Source of the DNA: Pteria penguin
Taxonomy: Eukaryota; Mollusca; Bivalvia; Pterioida; Pteriidae
NCBI GenBank assembly: GCA_035048485.1
Contig: CM068581.1
Span: forward strand, 5,422,430 to 5,486,429
Direction: 5' to 3'
Length of the DNA stretch: 64,000 nt
Every line of letters begins with the position of its first letter. The stretch's first letter is position 1. Shown piece by piece: positions 45,701 to 60,700 of this stretch. The notes under the pieces were generated by a model. It saw nothing but the letters and a program-made list of their open reading frames with translations, did no database searches and had not been told where the DNA came from. The translations under genes and the position numbers were made by a program.

Positions 45701-48700
45701 AATACTTTAATTCAATAAAAAGCTGAAAGTTGAATACCAGACCTTGAAGTGTCTTTAGAAGGGTTGTTATACCCCTTGCAGACAAAGTTTGTCTGTCCGA
45801 TTAAAAAGTTTAACAAAGCAAGTTTCTCAAAATGTACAAATAGGACATCCATTACACTTACACAAGTGATGTATCTTTGGATGAATTACTGCATGTTTCA
45901 ACTTTGTTGCTGCAGGGGGAGGGGAGAGGTATTTAGGACAGTTCAAATTAAGTGTGGTGAAGCTACCCTGTTATCTTAATTTTCATTTCTGTTCCTGCAA
46001 CATATTAAGTGAGAACTTACTGATTATTTTTAATTCATTTTCAGGCATTTAACGTCTTAAGTTTTGAATGTTTTCTTGCTTTCAGGTATTTAACAAGTTG
46101 GAGCGGTCACACAAGGGTTCTGCAGAGGATTTATATGACAGTATTAGACAGAGCTCTCGAGGTCCCATGACAGGCCGCACCAATAAATCTGACATGAAGG
46201 GTTACCTTCATATCAATAAAAGTAAGATACACATTACAAGAAAATAAACATCTGTGAAAGGTATTAAAATACCATTGTAACTGTCAATCAGCAAGGTTCA
46301 TTTGTCTTGTCACACTGAAGTGATGTAAAGTATCAATCAAGTATCAGTTTCCTTAACCTCTCCTGATAATGGAAGGAATTGAATATGTGTATGGGAAGAG
46401 TATGGACCTGTCTACTAATATGTTTAATTTCATTATCCCTTTGGCAGGCCAGGCCCAATTAATTATGCAAAGGAAAGATTTATAACATTGTAAGTTTTGT
46501 TATAATCCTGCCAACGATTACAAAAAATGTGAAGCATGGGCAGTAAGAACAGTTTAGATTCCTGTAATAGGCTAAAAATGACAATTTTCATACCCATCCA
46601 CAGCATTATTTAGTGTATTTACTGGAATCCCCTAGTACATGTACATCTCTCTGTAGATGCTCTGGTCAATCTCAGTATTTAAATCAGTTTTGAGGTAGCA
46701 ACTAGAGATACACCAACAAACTTGCAAGAATGATCAATGAAGATGACCATTGTGATGAAATTGTGGATGCTGTATCTGACCTACATGTTAAGTACTTAGC
46801 AGTGACTTGTTTAACTACAGTATTTCAGTTTTGAGTACAAGTGGCGTACCAACCAAACTTGCATGAAAGGTCCATCAGAGAATGAACATCGCTATGCTTA
46901 ATGTAAATGTAAATGCTGTGTCATATGACCAAAGTCAAGGTCACCATGAGTTTATCGCGAAATTTGGTGTTGTGGGACTTTGCATTTATTGCAAATGGTG
47001 AATAACTTATAGTTAAGGTAATCAAATGCAGTAAATAAGGAATTAGCTGTCTCAGAAAATTGGCATACATTGAAATCAGAATGAAGATACTTAGATAAAC
47101 CTGAATAATTAAGACCATAAAAGATATGCTGTTGTTAAAAGGGGAGCAGGGTTCTCAATAAGTTTAGAAGTAGTAGGTGAATTTAAAGAAAGTAGGAGGC
47201 GACATATGCGAGCGCCAAAGGCGCGAGCCCTGCTAGGGGGGTCAGGAAAATTTTGAAATTTGGAAGGCACTAGGAGGCATTTCCTGGCTTTTGGGCACTC
47301 AAATACGACATTTGAATGATCAGTAAAATGTCAGCAAATTGTGCTGTTTAAAGTGATAATATTTAAATAAACCTGTATTAGTTGTATAACAGTAATTAAT
47401 TTCACTAGATGCATCTTTCAACAAATAAGACAAGTAATCTGACCTACCAAGCCTTGGTCGCTTGGCAAAGTATCCTGTTATTTTCTTCATTATTATTATT
47501 TCTACTTTCGTTTTTAAAACATGCACGTGTTACAGTGCAGGATCGGGATTAAACGTAAATAAGGTTCGTGACATGGGGGCCTAGTGACGTGTGTTGTAAT
47601 TTCGGCTGAAACTCGTTGAATATATTTCTCTGACCATGGCATCTGTGTTTCATTAAAGTAAACCCATGATATAGTACAACTTTTTTTGACTTTGCTATAG
47701 AAAGTAGGTGGTGATTTTGCCCGAAGTAGCAGGTGGGAAATCGCCTGTCGCAGGCTCGAAATGAGAACCCTGGGGGAGGTAAAAAAGATTAAAGAATGAG
47801 GTATATATTGCAGCAGCAGCCCTTGCATTGTAATATTAATTTTCATATGTCCACCATAACATTGCACATATTATGTTAAGGCTTTGTCTGGAGTCAATTT
47901 TCAAGATTTCTTTTCTGAAACAGATGTTCATGTATGTACAAAATTGAAACTTTCTCAGTGTTTCTCTCAAAAAGTGTAAAAGTTGGTTAGCATTTTGGCC
48001 AGATTGCTGCTCCACAACCCATTTGTGGCTTAAAGTAGGTAAAAGTTTTCTGAACTTTTTTTTGTTAGGGATACAGATGTAATCCTGAAATTTAGTCACA
48101 AGCTTTCTCTATGAGAAATACATACTAAATGTGAACATAGTGTCCACCATTTTACAGGTAGCCATACAGGTGTGGTTAAAAACACAATTGTTCATTTGTT
48201 AAAACAATAGCAGGAATTTTTATGAACTATTGTCTGTTCTGGTACTGTATATTGGTAGTCGCTGTATATAATAGGAAGCAGTATTGCCTGTGATTTTCAG
48301 AAACAGAGATTTTAGTCTTTCCTGGACAGTTCATGATTGGAAGTGTTTCTTAAGGCTAAAAGTAGGTTAAAGAGTTTCTTGGAATATTTTATTTTATAAA
48401 TAGAAGTAGGTCGAACAATTTTCCGGAAAATTTTTTGATTATGGATTCAGGAATTTTCTTTGGCTTTACTTACGGCCTTCCTCTTAGGGAAGCACAGGTT
48501 CAGCTTTCATTTCAGCTGGAGTTTTGCACCTTGACCTTATTATTGTTAACAGTACCGTAAGTTAAAAAGCTCTGAGGACTTTCTTTCATGTATTGCTCTG
48601 AAAATTGATCACAACCTCCTTCTCAAAGAAATGCATGTTTATGTGACATGCCATTTTGATCAATGCACTATGACCTAATTTAGGGCTAAGAGTAGGTTGA

Positions 48701-51700
48701 ACAGTTTCCAGAATTTTTTCTGTATTTGATATAGATATTGTGACGTAATTTGAAAAGAGCTGTTGCCCTATGTAGAAATTTACTACCTTGAAATTAAGTG
48801 ATAGGTATATAATATAACGTAGGTGTTAATACTATCATGCAACTAGGCCATTTTTCCTTTAGACTGTCTAAATGGTAATACTTTTAAAAAGTATGTTTTG
48901 GTTTGATTCGCAAATCATGCCTCTGTGGTAACCCTTAGTTCATAATAGGAAATCTGGTCCTTTGTGTATTAGATTATTCAATTTCCAAATAGATAATAAT
49001 CACATGGGAGTCACGTGGACAGAAAAATAGATGATTTAATTGTTAGAGCTTACATTTGACATCAGTAACTAGTGCAATTCATGGAATGTGCACAGGATTA
49101 TTTTATTGATGAAACAATACATTTTTACTTATCATTTTCCTCATAGAGACACCTTCATTGAAGTTCAGCTGACCATTTTGCCTCTGCCGAATAAGCAAAA
49201 CTATTTTCACAATATACCTCAGCCAGTCATCAATAAATAATTTCTTTTGTGAACTTATTACTGTCGGAAATTTAACACCTTGAATTTCCATCATTGCTTT
49301 ATTGGCATCAACTTGAATGCCTCTGAGAATCACACAGATATGACCTGTTCAACCTAGTGAGGTTTGGTGTTGTGTAGATAAATGTTTTGCCATATACCCT
49401 GTTCTATAAACTTCTTTTGCTTTTTTATATCATGTACAGTCAATTATAGCTTGTATTTGTTATTTTTTCTGTTTTATTTAAATATTAATTGTTTTTTAGG
49501 CACAAAAACAAGGAAGTGGAAGAACTTGTACTTTGTGCTACTTGGTAAAGAAAAACAATTGTGTTTTCTTGAGAATGAAAAGGTTTGTTCTTATTAAAAG
49601 TAAAATTTGTTCTTATTTGATGAAATTCAATTGTAAATACAGAGTTGTATTATGAGTTATGTAAATGATATGTGATTTTTTATGCCCCCGGATCGATAGA
49701 TCAAGGGCATATTGCTTTTGTCTTGTCTGTTTGTCTGCTTGTCTGTTGTCAACTTTAATCTTGGCTATAACTTTTGAACCGTGAAGGATAGAGACTTCAT
49801 ATTTAACATGCATACTCAACTAATGAAGCCCTTTCAAGTGACATCAAGGTTGACAACCTTTTGACCTTGACAATGACCTTCACGCTTAAAATAAATTTTT
49901 TGGACTTTGGTGCCCCTGGGGGAGCTTGTTTAAATAGAAAATGACCTGAGTTTATTTTTTGACACTGATGCCCTTAACCAGGGTCACTAGGTAGAAAATT
50001 TCCAATGGAAATGTTATGTCACAGGAAAACGTGTTGCACATTAAAGCCCTGTAAATAAAGAAAAAAGTACAAATTAAATTGAAGCCAATGTGGTTCAGCG
50101 AATGAAGTGCTGGGTCCTTGACTGAGAAGTTCTGGATTTGACTCCCGTCATGGGCACATCGGTTTCCTATCTTTTTGATGAGACAGCAAAAATCGAGGTT
50201 CCGCGTCATGATAGTTGTAGCACATAAAAGATCTGTTACAGCTTTGGATGGGTCCCTTATTTATGAAATATCCATGGAGTGATGGAAAACAATAATCAAT
50301 CAAGCAAATTAAACTGTTTCCCACTATTTTGTTACATAATTAGGTACTACTATGATAGATGTTATTGACGCTGTAGTTATCCATTATAATGACCATTATT
50401 TCACACACTGTACACACTAATGAAGATTTTTTTTATTGTAATGCATCTTTTGGTTTTTATATCAATATTGACAAATTGTTGTGAATGTAACAGTTTCTAT
50501 GATTTACAGATTCTACCTTATCACAGGGCTTTGACTCAATTTTTCAGAAGAAACAATAGTAAGAGTCACAATATGTAATGAATTTTATGAGATCCTCTTT
50601 CAGTTAATACATGTTTTATTCCTTATTCATGTAGATTTGCAGGTAATGTAAACCTTTGATTATGTGGATTAAATGGATTTATGGCCTCAATTAATTTCCT
50701 TTTTCAGAGGTCTCGACCAAAAGGCATGATAGATATGAGTTTCAGCTCACTCTATTCTGTCCATGACAGCTTTTTTGGCAGGTATATATTTTGGTAACAT
50801 GAGTCAATAAAGTGATCTCTTGCAATTGGTTTCTATCTTCTGTCCATCTTGAAGAATCAAAAGAAAATAATAAAATTCATTTTGACTATGAGATCATTGT
50901 CAACATATTTAAGATGAGGCATCTTTAGGAATAATGGAACACAAAATGTGAATTTCATGATCCCATCACTACTGAGATCTAAGTCATAGGTAGAATAACT
51001 TCTGTTAACAAAGAAAAGGCTATTGGTAGGAAGCATATAGCTACATACATGTAGTTAAATATATTTCATCTATTAAATCTTACTCTTTTTACTTGTTACA
51101 ATAAAGTGTATGCATGGTTTTGAAAAGAAGGCAGCAAACTACCAACATATTGTGACATCATTTCCTATCAGTTTGTAATGCATCAGGTTTGGTAACCAAT
51201 TTAAGTACTAAGAGGAAATCAGGCTGTTTATTTTTGGTAAGAACCTATGAAATATGTGGTAAATGGGCCTAGAGCTAAACCTGTATTCCTGACCGACGGG
51301 TCATGAAGTTTAATGTAAAAGATTTATGTTATCAGATCATATTATTTGTTTAACTCTTGAAAACAACAGCGTCGTAATATTTGGTGGCTGTAACTTTTCA
51401 TTTTTTTATTAGCTTTTGCTTTTTATAATCACGTACATAATCATCATAAAGCTTAGGATTAAAGAAGAAATACTTCTAAATGAAATTTCTCTAACTTTAT
51501 AGACCCTACTGAAGAGTCTAAACCCAGACCCAGGGGTAAGAAATTCACAATCTTGCTAGTGGACCTTCTGCTCTTCATAACCATGCATTCAGTTTACGGT
51601 CACAAGAGGCAGGAGTAATAAGAAAGGGGGTGCAGTATTCCTATCCAGTTATTCCATGTGCCACTATTTTTTTTGGCACCTGCAAAGCAAAGCAGCGTAC

Positions 51701-54700
51701 TGGGATCACTTTGTCTAGTGTCTGTCTGTCCGTCTGTTTAGTACAACTCATACTAAATTGAAAAATAGATAGCAGGTGACGCATGTTCCTTAAAACATTC
51801 TAGTTAGAGTAACAGATAAAATGAATAGAAATACAGAGTGTATACTGTATAACAACATTTGTATGAAAGAAAAATGATACCATTTTGTGATGGATTGTAT
51901 ATCTATATTTAAAACTATTCTTTCTGATTTCAGGCCTAACTGTTTTCAGCTTATTACAAATGCTTACAACCATGTTCAGATTTATTATTTATGCGCAGAG
52001 AATGGGGACATAGCCCAGGTACGTGTCATACATGTATGAAAGTATCTCATAAATAAATAACAAAACAATGGTGTAATGATTTTTTTATATTGCACATAAA
52101 AAAATAAAGAATGTAGAAAATATAAACTGTAAAATATTTATTAGCTTTTTTTTTGCACGAAAAAAAATAATTAGAAAATATAAACTGTAAACTATATAAT
52201 AATTATGGAATATTTACCATAGTAATACATGTTACCTTGAAAATTACTGTAAACCGTCTGTTATTCGCAACAATTTTGCGAATAAGATCTCTTAGACCTG
52301 TTTGCAGCGTTTTATATTCGCGATGAACGGATCCTCTAAAACATTTTTATTGTATAGTGATGGTCCGATAATCCGGGCTCGGTAAAAATCAACTTTCCGG
52401 ATAAGAAGGTGTGGGAACAAATTTCCCAAATGATATTTTGATCCGATATTCTGGAAATCCACGTTCCGGATCCTGGCAAGGAAATACGGGTTCGGAATTC
52501 CAAAAGTATGAAGTTTGCTCCAATAATCCAGACAAAATCTTGCTTTCCGGACGTAGCTGAAGCATATAACCGTGACTTAATTAATACATGAAGCTACACT
52601 GTTTATCACCTTTCTGCACAGATTGATTGTTTAACAGTTAAATGACACGTTTACCTGGTCACCTGTCTATGGTATGTTGATTACCTATTCAATTAAGAAT
52701 TGACCGCTTGGGGTGTAGTCAATCGTCATGTTAGCTGTCATTGATGATTGCTTGTCAGTACACGCTGCAGCCAGATATGAAGATTACTGTTTTTTGAATG
52801 ATAGTAAATAAAAGTGAATTGCCGACCTCACATCTTGCATTGTTAATTAAATATTGAGGCTTTAAATTGTAACAAAACTCTAGGCAGCGTCACTCTTCTA
52901 TCAGAGATCGATCATAAATAGTGTATCCTTACTTAGTGTTAATCAGTGCTCATTACATTATTTTGTAGATTACTTTTTAACTTTTACTTATTTTTGAGTT
53001 TAGAAAATCAAGTAGGTTTTAGAAGTTTGGATGAAATCAGTGTAATATAAACATATCATTTTAACTTGTGTTGAATACTTTAGAGTATGATAGTCAAACT
53101 TGGACATGTTCGCGGCATTTTATTTTCGCGAGATGATCCTCCTCGCGAATCTTGCGAAAATAAAACGCTCGCGAATAAAACACGGTTTACAGTATTTAAG
53201 TGTGAAATGACAAGTTTATTTTCCCATACATCATGTTTGGTACATTTCTTTTAAGATTTTATTATTTTGTAGAAATGGGTACAAGCTCTAAAACCATATT
53301 GTGTCAACACAACACCAGTTAGATCACAGCAGCGATCTTCAGTTTTGAAGGAGTTACGTACCTTGACAGTAGAAGTTGTTGATGCTCGACAGTTAGTTGT
53401 CAAGTTGCCCCATCCTTACTGTATTGTGTCTTTGAACAATGTGAAAGTGTGTCGAACTCAGGTTGCTGAAGGTACAAATCCAGTCTGGGAAGAAAAATTT
53501 ATTTTAGAGTAAGTAATCTTTCAAGCATATATCCATTGCTTTTTATCAGCTCAACCAGGACAAATGTCCAGGAGGACTGATGTCATATCCTCCACAGAGT
53601 TATGGAATGAACTGAAAAAGCCATAGGACATCTAGTCCTGTAGATTGTAGATTATAGTGTTTTATGAGGTATGTAGGAGAATTAAGAAAACAGACATTAA
53701 AAAAAAAACAACAAAAAACAAAAGGGAATAAATGCTGTAATCATTCCTGTTTAATGTACAATGCCAAAGTCAGGAGCAAATGTCAAGAAATAACTACATC
53801 TTATAAACTTGTAAACTAAGTCTTGTTTATAAGTCCTTGATTGTTTTTATTATCAAGATAATGTGCAGGATAAAAATTGACCAAAAGTCAGTGGGTAGGT
53901 GTAGAGCTGTGATCTGTTGGTTAAAGATTATGGTGAATATCTTTCAGTCATATGGCCTTTGTAGTCATGTTATGCAGCAGAATAAACTTTAGAAGCCATT
54001 TTCACTGAACATGCTGTGTGATTTAAGGAATGGTAGTAAGAAAATCACTTTCATTGTAATTTTGAGCGGAATATGATAATTTGGATGTATCAGTTATAAA
54101 GCATGATCAGCATTTCACTGCAGTTGTATTTAATTCTGCTGTCTTGTGACATTACAGTCAATACACATTTCATGGTCCATTAACTTCCTTGTCAGACTCT
54201 TGTTGAATGGACTTCTGGTACATAAAAAGTTTTATGGAGCGAAAAAAATCAGTAATATGTAAGATCTGCATGTATAATGCACTCCTATGAAATTAATGTC
54301 GTCAAAATCTTTAAAAAATCATTGTCTAACCACAAATAATTTGTAATACATCCATGAAACATTTGTTTTGAAATTGTATAATGTTTGAAAACATAAATGA
54401 AATATATAATTACCGTATATACTCGTTTATAAGACCGACTCGCTTATAAGACGACCCCCCTACTTTTGGACAAAAATTCTAGTACTTTAGCATTGACCCG
54501 CTTATAAGACTAGGTAAAAAATTGCTCTCAGACACGATGTACGATGTACGTATTGACATTTTTGGGGCAGTGCCAACTGTCTCAATCTCGTTCACTGATT
54601 AATGTGCGATTTGACAATGCACAAGTTTTTCCATAATTACTGTGTAATATTAATAAATAACAAGATCTTTATTTGTTTTACATTAATTTATTACATATTT

Positions 54701-57700
54701 TATTTCAATCACGGACTTATAAACAGGGTATACATGTATGTAAGCATTAAGCAACTATTGATTCATATTTAAACGATAAACATAATTAATAGTCCATCTG
54801 AAAGTTCTCAAACACTGAATACAAAACGTCTTTTATTCACGAGTGCCGTCTGTGTGGAGATACAACCACTCATCCTCGTCATCACTATTGCCGAATAGCT
54901 CGTGGTCTTTTTAAAGTCAAATAATTTAGTCTCCCTAGCTTACCTACTCCTCATTATTTGATAATTAACTGTCGAATGGGCTTGGCATAATTATTGCTAA
55001 ATAAACAACAATGCAATCAATCACCAATTACTGATTTTTTTCTCGTCAATCTCGGCAAATTAATACCCGATAGTTACCTGTCAATCACCCCTTATCAAGA
55101 TCAATTGATCTCGAGAACTTTAAACCTATAATTAGATTACCGATGTCCCGCGTTTACCGCAGTTCACGTGTACAAGAAGTGTGATAAATACGGCTAGTGA
55201 CACGTGTTTTCTGATAGATATTAATGACTTTTATCTTATATCTCGCTTATAAGACGACCCCCCTACTTCACAAAAGAAATTTAACTCCCAAAAACTCGTC
55301 TTGTAAGCGAGTATATACGGTATTATATATTTCCATACAGAAAAATGAAACAGTATAAATGTGCTTGAAGTGACAACCTACATGTATAATGTTTGAAAAC
55401 ATAAATGAAATATATAATTATTATATATTTCCATACAGAAAAATGAAACAGTATAAATGTGCTTGAAGTGACGACCTACATTGTTTCGGGATTTTCACTG
55501 TAACTCATCACAAATTTTGATCCTCCTCATTTAAATTTTGTCCTTGATATAATTATTAATCTCTTTATCAGTTTGAAGCCATTGTGGCCTAGTGGTATTG
55601 TGCTCACCTCCTGCTCTGGAGGCTGGGGTTCGTGTCCTGCTCTGGTCATACTGGTGTCCTGTCCTGTAAAAACCGAGGCCCCGTGTCATGGTATGCATGG
55701 CACGTTAAAGATCCCTCACTGCTTCAGGTCCATTGCAAAGGTCAAAATTTGTATGTCCCAGATCAGGCAGATGCACGTGAAATATTCATAGTGTGACGTT
55801 AAACAAAAATCAATCAATCAATCAATCTCTATCAATTTGATAATACCTGATTTACACATGTTGATAATGAGATATAGCTAAACTGTAAAATTCTATCTCA
55901 TGGTATTTAAGTAAAGTAATCTGTCCAGACTCCTCAAAACTCACTACAGGAACAATTTTGATAACTGCGATTTTACCTAGTTGATGTTGAAGCCATATGC
56001 TATTCTCCCAGAGGTGTTAAAAGTGTAGTTACAATGGTCTATTCTCCCAGAGGTGTTAAAAGTGTAGTTACAATGGTCTATTCTCCCAGAGGTGTTAAAA
56101 GTGTAGTTACAATGCTCTATTCTGATTCTTAAATTGAAATGATCACCTTGAAATTTAGACCATTTTTTTTATTTAAGTGTCATTTGTCACTTTCTTGTGC
56201 TTCTATATTTGACCTCTTTTATTCTTTAGGGACTTGCATTGACCCACGGTTGATCCGACATGTTTGAATAGTGAATGTTGTTGTTATATTTCCTACTTAT
56301 GCTTTTATATATATATATATATATATACACACACATACAGAATCTGTCTCATTATAAATGTAAGTTAAGTAAGTTAATTGGTTTTTCAAACAAAATTAAT
56401 CAAAATCATATCAGTGAATATTTAGAACATGTATATCAGAAGTACATGACAAGGTAGTGATCATCATTGAAGATGGATTATAGATTTTACTTATTGATAG
56501 GATGTAATCAGATTCCACCATTATCCACATTGGTATAGTTCTATACTGACATTATTGAAAGGTAATAAAACACTATGTCCTTTGTTACAGTGACTTACCA
56601 TGTGATATAGAGAGTTTCTGTGTTAGTGTGTACAATCATAATAAACGATCAGTGGACAGAGAGATAGGTAAAACCTTTCATATATTTACATTAATATGAT
56701 AATACTTTTTATGCCCCCATGATCGATAGATCGGGGGCATGTTGTTTTTATCCTGTCTGTCTGTATGTTTGTCTGTCTGTCTGTCAGAGATTTCATAATT
56801 CACTTGCATACTCAGCTAATGAAACCTTTCAAATAATACCAATGTCAATTACCTTTTTAGCTCACCTGAGCCAAAGGCTCAAGTGAGCTATAGTCATAGT
56901 GCGCCGTCCGTCGTCCGTCGTCGTCGTCGGCGTCGTCGTCGTCGTCGTCCGTCGTTAACTTTTTCACATTTTCGACTTCTTCTCTGGAACTACATTGCAG
57001 ATTTGGATCAAACTTTGTGTAAATGATGTACTCAAGGTCCCCTACTAAAATTGTGTTCGGGATCCAGATTCCCTCAGGGGTGGATCCAGGGTGGGACCAA
57101 AAGGGTACCCCTCTTCAAACATCTTCTTCTCCAGAACCAGTACATAAATGGGGAAACTAATCGCATTTCAACAATCTATAAAGATGGGTTGTTAAAAATT
57201 GTGTTCGGGGTTAAGATCCGTCAAATAGAAATTTACGCTTTTTTGACGTGTTTCTGGACTTAGTCATTTCAATGAAGAAAAGTGTCATGTTTTTCAGTTA
57301 ATTGATATTGATGATTTCTTAATGACTATTTTGATCATAATTGTGGTAAGGAATATTATTGTGAAAGAATTTTGTCATTATCTCAATTTTTGGATTTTTT
57401 ATGAATTTTTTAAGACTTCCAAAAAAAAGGGGGGGTTGGCCATTTTTCACATTTTCAACTTTTTCTACGAAACCACATGAAAGATTTTAATGAAACATGG
57501 AATACATGAAGTACTAAAAGTCCTCTATCAATGTGGTAAATTTCATCCAAATTGGTTAACAGATAATGCCACCATGTCTAAAAAGTAGTTCTCACAATGG
57601 TACATATAATACTTGGTAATTGAAATATGGAGAGTAGTGGATCAAATCCAGCTGTGGTCAAAAAAATTTTTTTTTTTTTCACATTTTCAACTTTTTCTAC

Positions 57701-60700
57701 AAAACTGTTTGGAACTACATTGCAGATTTGGATCAAACTTTGTGTAAATGATGTACTAACTAATCGCATTTCAACAATCTATAAAGATGGGTTGTTAAAA
57801 ATTGTGTTCGGGGTTAAGATCCGTCAAATAGAAATTTACGCTTTTTTGACGTGTTTCTGGACTTAGTCATTTCAATGAAGAAAAGTGTCATGTTTTTCAG
57901 TTAATTGATATTGATGATTTCTTAATGACTATTTTGATCATAATTGTGGTAAGGAATATTATTGTGAAAGAATTTTGTCATTATCTCAATTTTTGGATTT
58001 TTTATGAATTTTTTAAGACTTCCAAAAAAAAGGGGGGTTGGCCATTTTTCACATTTTCAACTTTTTCTACGAAACCACATGAAAGATTTTAATGAAACAT
58101 GGAATACATGAAGTACTAAAAGTCCTCTATCAATGTGGTAAATTTCATCCAAATTGGTTAACAGATAATGCCACCATGTCTAAAAAGTAGTTCTCACAAT
58201 GGTACATATAATACTTGGTAATTGAAATATGGAGAGTAGCGGATCAAATCCAGCTGTGGTCAAAAAAATTTTTTTTTTTTTTTACACATCTAAATAGGTT
58301 TTTAGATGTTTCTAAACACTCAACATATGAAATTAGGAATTTTACGTTTAAGACTTCCAAAAAAAAAAAGGGGGGGGGTGGCCATTTTTCACATTTTCAA
58401 CTTTTTCTACAAAACTGTTTGGAACTACATTGCAGATTTGGATCAAACTTTGTGTAAATGATGTACTCAAGGTCCCCTACTAAAATTGTGTTCGGGATCC
58501 AGATTCCCTCAGGGGTGGATCCAGGGTGGGACCAAAAGTGCCCAAAAGGGTACCCCTCTTCAAACATCTTCTTCTCCAGAACCAGTACATAAATGGGGAA
58601 ACTAATTGCATTTCAACAATCTATAAAGATGGGTTATTCAAAATTGTGTTCGGGGTTAAGATCCGTCAAATAGAAATTTACGCTTTTTTGACGTGTTTCT
58701 GGACTTAGTCATTTCAATGAAGAAAAGTGTCATGTTTTTCAGTTAATTGATATTGATGATTTCTTAATGACTATTTTGATCATAATTGTGGTAAGGAATA
58801 TTATTGTGAAAGAATTTTGTCATTATCTCAATTTTTGGATTTTTTATGAATTTTTTAAGACTTCCAAGAAAAAGGGGGGGTTGGCCATTTTTCACATTTT
58901 CAACTTTTTCTACGAAACCACATGAAAGATTTTAATGAAACATGGAATATATGAAGTACTAAAAGTCCTCTATCAATGTGGTAAATTTCATCCAAATTGG
59001 TTAACAGATAATGCCACCATGTCTAAAAAGTAGGTCTCACAATGGTACATATACCACTTGGTAATTGAAATATAGAGAGTAGCGGATCAAATCCAGCTGT
59101 GGTCAAAAATTTTTATTTTTTTTTTTTTACACATCTAAATAAGTTTTTATATGTTTCTCAACACTCAACATATGAAATTAGGAATTTTACGTTTAAGACT
59201 TCCAAATAGAAAAAAGGGGGGGGGGGCCATTTTTCACATTTTCAACTTTTTCTACAAAACTGTTTGAAGGATTTTAATAAATCTTGATAGAAATAAGTCA
59301 CTTATGATCCTCTTCAAATTCTGTTGTTTTCGTCCAGACCTCTTTACAGGTGGCACCACCATAGTCAAAAGTAGGTCACAAAAGAGTTCCCTCCTTTAAC
59401 AATATTCTTTTTCATACGGGCTGTATACAGAGACAAACAGAATGCATTGAAATGATCTAGAGGGATGAGTGAAGACGTATTGTCATTTTGGTTCCCTTCC
59501 AAAATCAAATTTTAGAATTTTTTTTCGACATTTCTTTGGACTTGGTGATTCAACGCAGAAAAAAAGTGTCATATTTCCTAGTTAATTGATAATGATGATT
59601 TCTTATGGACTATTGTGATCATAATTATGGTAAGGATTGTTACTTTGAAAGAATTTTGTCAATATCTCAATTTTTGGATTTTCTATGAATTTTTTAAGAC
59701 TTCCAAATGAGGGTGTATAGGAACAATTCAATCACATTTTTCACTTCTGCTGTTATACCACATGAAAGATTTTAATGAAACAAGGAATACATGAGTACTA
59801 AAGGTCCTCTATCAATTTGGTAAATTTTTATCCAAATTGGTTAACAGATAATGCCACCATGTCTAAAAAGCAGTTCTCACAATGGTACATATACCACTTG
59901 GTAATTGAAATATGGAGAAATTTTTTTTTTCATTTCTTTACACACCTAAATAAGTTTTTAGATGTTTCTCAACACTCAACATATGAAATTAAGCAATTTT
60001 AAGTTAGATCTGGACAATATTTGAAACAATTGTTGTTCATGACCCAGACTTGAAATCAGTCAACAAAAGGCCCCACCTAAAGAAAATGTTGCCCTGAATG
60101 ACTTCTTGCAGAGACAAAGGAAATGCTTAATATCAAAATCACGTGAATGGATGTGCAAAAAAGTGTTGTTTTTTATTCTAGCCTGAAATAAAATTTGACA
60201 TATTTTCAACATCTGTGTTGACTTAGTCACATTAATGCAAAAATAAATGAATTCTTCCTTCATGCATGACTGATCATCTAGGTACTCAGGTGAGCGATAT
60301 AGGCCCACTTGGGCCTCTTGTTTTATGTCCTGTCTGTCTGTCTGTCTGTTTGTTTATCTGTTGTCAACTATAACCCTGGCCATAGCTTTTGAGCCATGAA
60401 GGATAGAGACTTCATATTTGACATGCATACTCAACTAATGAAGCCCTTTCAAATGACACCAAGGTCAGTGACCTTTTGACCTTGACAATGAACTTCATGC
60501 TTAAAACAATTTTTTCTGACTTTGTTGCCACCAGAGGCATAGTGTTATACAAACACATTTTGTTAATATTTGTTGTGTTCAGTATATACAAAAGTATTTA
60601 GATTTAGTAAAATTCTTGAAGATATTGAATATTTCTGAGTACATTAGCAAGGGAACAGGTACTTATTTGAATCCCATACAAATTGTTTTATTGTCCTACA

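Noticed and set aside
46045..46085. Upstream acceptor for exon 9 (CAG|GCATTTAAC)
   Set aside because: It would add 41 bases and shift the frame; the second acceptor keeps it.
57627..58708. Repeated open frames (RISTIYKDGLLKIVFGVKIR) as a gene family
   Set aside because: They are translations of duplicated blocks in the AGCTCACCTGAG-type repeat with poly-A and poly-T runs.
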